Of a stretch of 35,151 bases of DNA, positions 33,883 to 35,151 are shown piece by piece. Below the pieces are notes generated by a model. The model was not told the origin of the DNA. It worked only from the letters and a program-made list of their open reading frames with translations, and made no database searches. The translations under genes were made by a program, and so were the position numbers. Origin of the DNA: Crocinitomicaceae bacterium (GTDB lineage Bacteria > Bacteroidota > Bacteroidia > Flavobacteriales_G > Salibacteraceae); assembly GCA_002713215.1 (NCBI GenBank), contig PAVO01000043.1:1-35151 (forward strand), written 5' to 3'. Within the stretch, counting starts at the first letter, position 1, and each line of letters opens with the position of its first letter.

Positions 33883-33915
33883 CAAATATAAACTTGTTTA
33901 TAAAATAAACTATAA
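33883..33915 (-). promoter_or_regulatory. Promoter and overlapping palindromic half-sites of the regulator operon
   Basis: On the minus strand TATATTTG (33890-33883) matches TAnnTTTG. Directly upstream, and overlapping it, are two interlocked palindromes: TATAAAC-TT-GTTTATA (33887-33902) and GTTTAT-AAA-ATAAAC (33896-33910), giving three ATAAAC-type half-sites. This is a plausible autoregulatory operator for the winged-helix protein encoded at the end of the operon. A clear -33 TTG is not seen. Confidence 0.6.
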
Positions 33916-33950
33916 TGTTGCGAAATAAATTGGATAGGTTAACATAACTA

Positions 33951-34328
33951 TAATTATAGGACAAAAGGGCTAATTTTAAGCTATACGTTGTTATCCAGGA
34001 TTTGCGCCTAGCTATGCTAGTTAATATAAAATCAGTTATCGGACAACTTGTTGTTCGCTAACGGCTCGATTTTATGTTAAAGCAAATCCTTTAGAATATA
34101 CGGCAAGGAAATTCTTACACACAAATCTTTTGTCAACTATAATGGATATTATGTCTGCGCTCGCAAACTCGCTTGCTTGTCTTTAGATCAGCCAAGTAAA
34201 TAGTTTCGCGCACACCAACCGCACGTTACTAGATTTTAATATTCCGTACAATTCTTCAAGTTGTCGTTAGATTTTAAAATCTCGTGAGTTTTAAATTTCG
34301 TCTTCGATTTTGGTTTGTCCTATAATTA
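33951..34328. other. Non-coding element bounded by 15-bp inverted repeats
   Basis: TAATTATAGGACAAA (33951-33965) and its exact reverse complement TTTGTCCTATAATTA (34314-34328) bracket 348 bases that hold no gene. Inside are smaller palindromes: CTAGC-TAT-GCTAG (34008-34020) and CGGACAAC-TT-GTTGTTCG (34040-34057, one G-T pair). It could be a small non-autonomous mobile element or a structured region. Confidence 0.5.
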
Positions 34329-34577
34329 GACGTTATATTAAATTGCCGCGCACAATTTCCTTGGAGTAAAATTCAGTTTCCTTGTGATTATTTCGGATTA
34401 CTTTCAAATACGTGATTCTAATCCACCCCGCAAAGCATTCATCTTTAAACTCGTATTGGTTTGGGTTTTTCTAGGCAGCTCACTGGCATGCGTCAAATGA
34501 GCTTTGCCTAACTCCGTTTGGCTTTATTTCTCATTTGCCTGTGCTGGCGTTTGCTAAGTCAGTTTGTCTTTCATTTC
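34329..34577. other. Intergenic stretch with nothing recognised
   Basis: Between the inverted-repeat element and the hairpin cluster I see no reading frame that looks like a gene, no RNA gene and no promoter worth naming. Confidence 0.5.
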
Positions 34578-34715
34578 CTTTTGTCTTGAAACAAAAGAAA
34601 CGAAACAAAGAAAAATTCAAGGCTGTATTTCCTTACGGGTAAAAGCTACACACAGCTTTTGCTTCACAAGCAAACTCACCCTACGGGCTCAAACATGCTT
34701 GCTCTGGCTGCAAGC
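34578..34715. other. Cluster of three perfect stem-loops, possible dispersed Bacteroidota repeat
   Basis: Three perfect hairpins lie close together: CTTTTGT-CTTGAA-ACAAAAG (34578-34597), AAAAGCT-ACACAC-AGCTTTT (34641-34660) and GCTTGC-TCTGGCT-GCAAGC (34697-34715). From memory, intergenic DNA starting with a CTTTTGTCTTGAAACAAAAG type stem recurs in many Bacteroidota genomes; this needs a search to confirm. No gene is seen here. Confidence 0.5.
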
Positions 34716-34781
34716 TTCGCTGCTTTTATCCCTTATGAAATAAGGCCGATCTAGAACCCGATAATCTATTTAACATAATAT

Positions 34782-35102
34782 TTAGGTGTTAGATTTAATT
34801 GATCGTTGATATTGTTCTTGTAGCTCTTCTAAGTGTTTATAGCAGATATGAGCCAGGAGTATTGTTGAATCAGGAGCTATTTCAACCAACTCCTTTGGAT
34901 TTCGATATATAAAACTGGCGTAAGTATCGTACCAATCATCCTTTATGTCTTCTGGTGCTTCCATCAGTTCGCATATGATTGTATTGATTTCAAGATGATA
35001 CTCCTCTACTCTATCTAAACCCAATTGAGCAAGGCCGTCAATTAATTGGTAGTGTTTTAAATCTTGCTGTATGAGTGCGATAACAATCTGTTTTGTGGTC
35101 AT
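34782..35102 (-). CDS. Small orphan protein of unknown function
   Basis: This 106-aa protein starts at ATG 35102 and has no signal peptide or membrane segment. It is mostly helical and acidic (LIDGLAQLGLDRVEEYHLEINTIICELM, EAPEDIKDDWYDTYASFIYRNPKELVEIAPDSTILLAHICYKHLEELQEQYQRSIKS). I do not recognise a family. The base composition looks like that of the other genes, and codon use seems coding. The gene lies beside ~0.9 kb of repeat-rich non-coding DNA, where accessory genes often sit. Its right-hand neighbour is outside the window. Confidence 0.65.
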   Translation of the reverse strand: MTTKQIVIALIQQDLKHYQLIDGLAQLGLDRVEEYHLEINTIICELMEAPEDIKDDWYDTYASFIYRNPKELVEIAPDSTILLAHICYKHLEELQEQYQRSIKSNT

Positions 35103-35151
35103 TATTCAATGTTTTAATGGTGTTTTTATAGATTATTCCTATACAAACATA

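Noticed and set aside
33951-34340. Integron attC site or cassette array
   Set aside because: The inverted ends are 348 bases apart, the GTTRRRY/RYYYAAC core does not match well, and no integrase is present.

Overview
The window reads as a chromosomal segment of a Bacteroidota bacterium, most likely a marine or aquatic Flavobacteriia-like lineage. Four things support this: three proteins with C-terminal type IX secretion (T9SS) sorting domains, promoters of the TTG-N19/20-TAnnTTTG type, almost no Shine-Dalgarno sequences, and a Bacteroidota-style suf operon. No rRNA, tRNA, CRISPR array or transposase gene was seen.

Positions 1-652 hold the N-terminal part of an exported beta-propeller sensor (minus strand). 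Positions 786-8640 are one long minus-strand iron-sulfur cluster assembly operon. Its transcription order is sufA-like, sufB, a 175-aa unknown gene, sufC, sufD, a four-helix-bundle gene, sufS, a GxxExxY gene, sufE, a DUF59/SufT-like gene and a DUF2480-like gene. The four-helix-bundle and GxxExxY genes are not Suf genes. Each is bracketed by its own inverted-repeat family, and a third gap (sufC side) holds a repeat pair with no gene between. Every gap above about 12 bp in the operon is one of these repeat insertions. The sufA promoter carries a perfect 10-bp-arm palindrome between its -33 and -7 regions.

Positions 8848-9430 are a membrane protein gene (HXXEE-like) broken by one extra G in a G6 tract. 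Positions 9441-16091 encode a 2216-aa secreted protein with a propeller-like N-terminus, about 20 tandem ~74-aa modules and a T9SS tail. A pyridoxamine-phosphate-oxidase-like gene and a Ycf48/Asp-box T9SS protein follow. Next come feoA-feoB (ferrous iron uptake), thiL, and, on the minus strand, comF followed by a hybrid histidine kinase. A TACCTA-N4-TAGGTA palindrome lies upstream of both sufA and feoAB and suggests a shared metal- or iron-responsive control.

Positions 25056-32835 (plus strand) hold a membrane-anchored coiled-coil protein, a 1165-aa T9SS protein with SprB-like repeats and a clear terminator, and a propeller/Y_Y_Y sensor without an output domain. That sensor overlaps a peptide deformylase-like gene whose product has a signal peptide. 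A convergent minus-strand operon (33856 to 32832) encodes two small membrane proteins and a winged-helix regulator, with a multi-half-site palindrome at its promoter. The final ~0.9 kb before a small orphan gene (34782-35102) is non-coding and rich in inverted repeats and hairpins.
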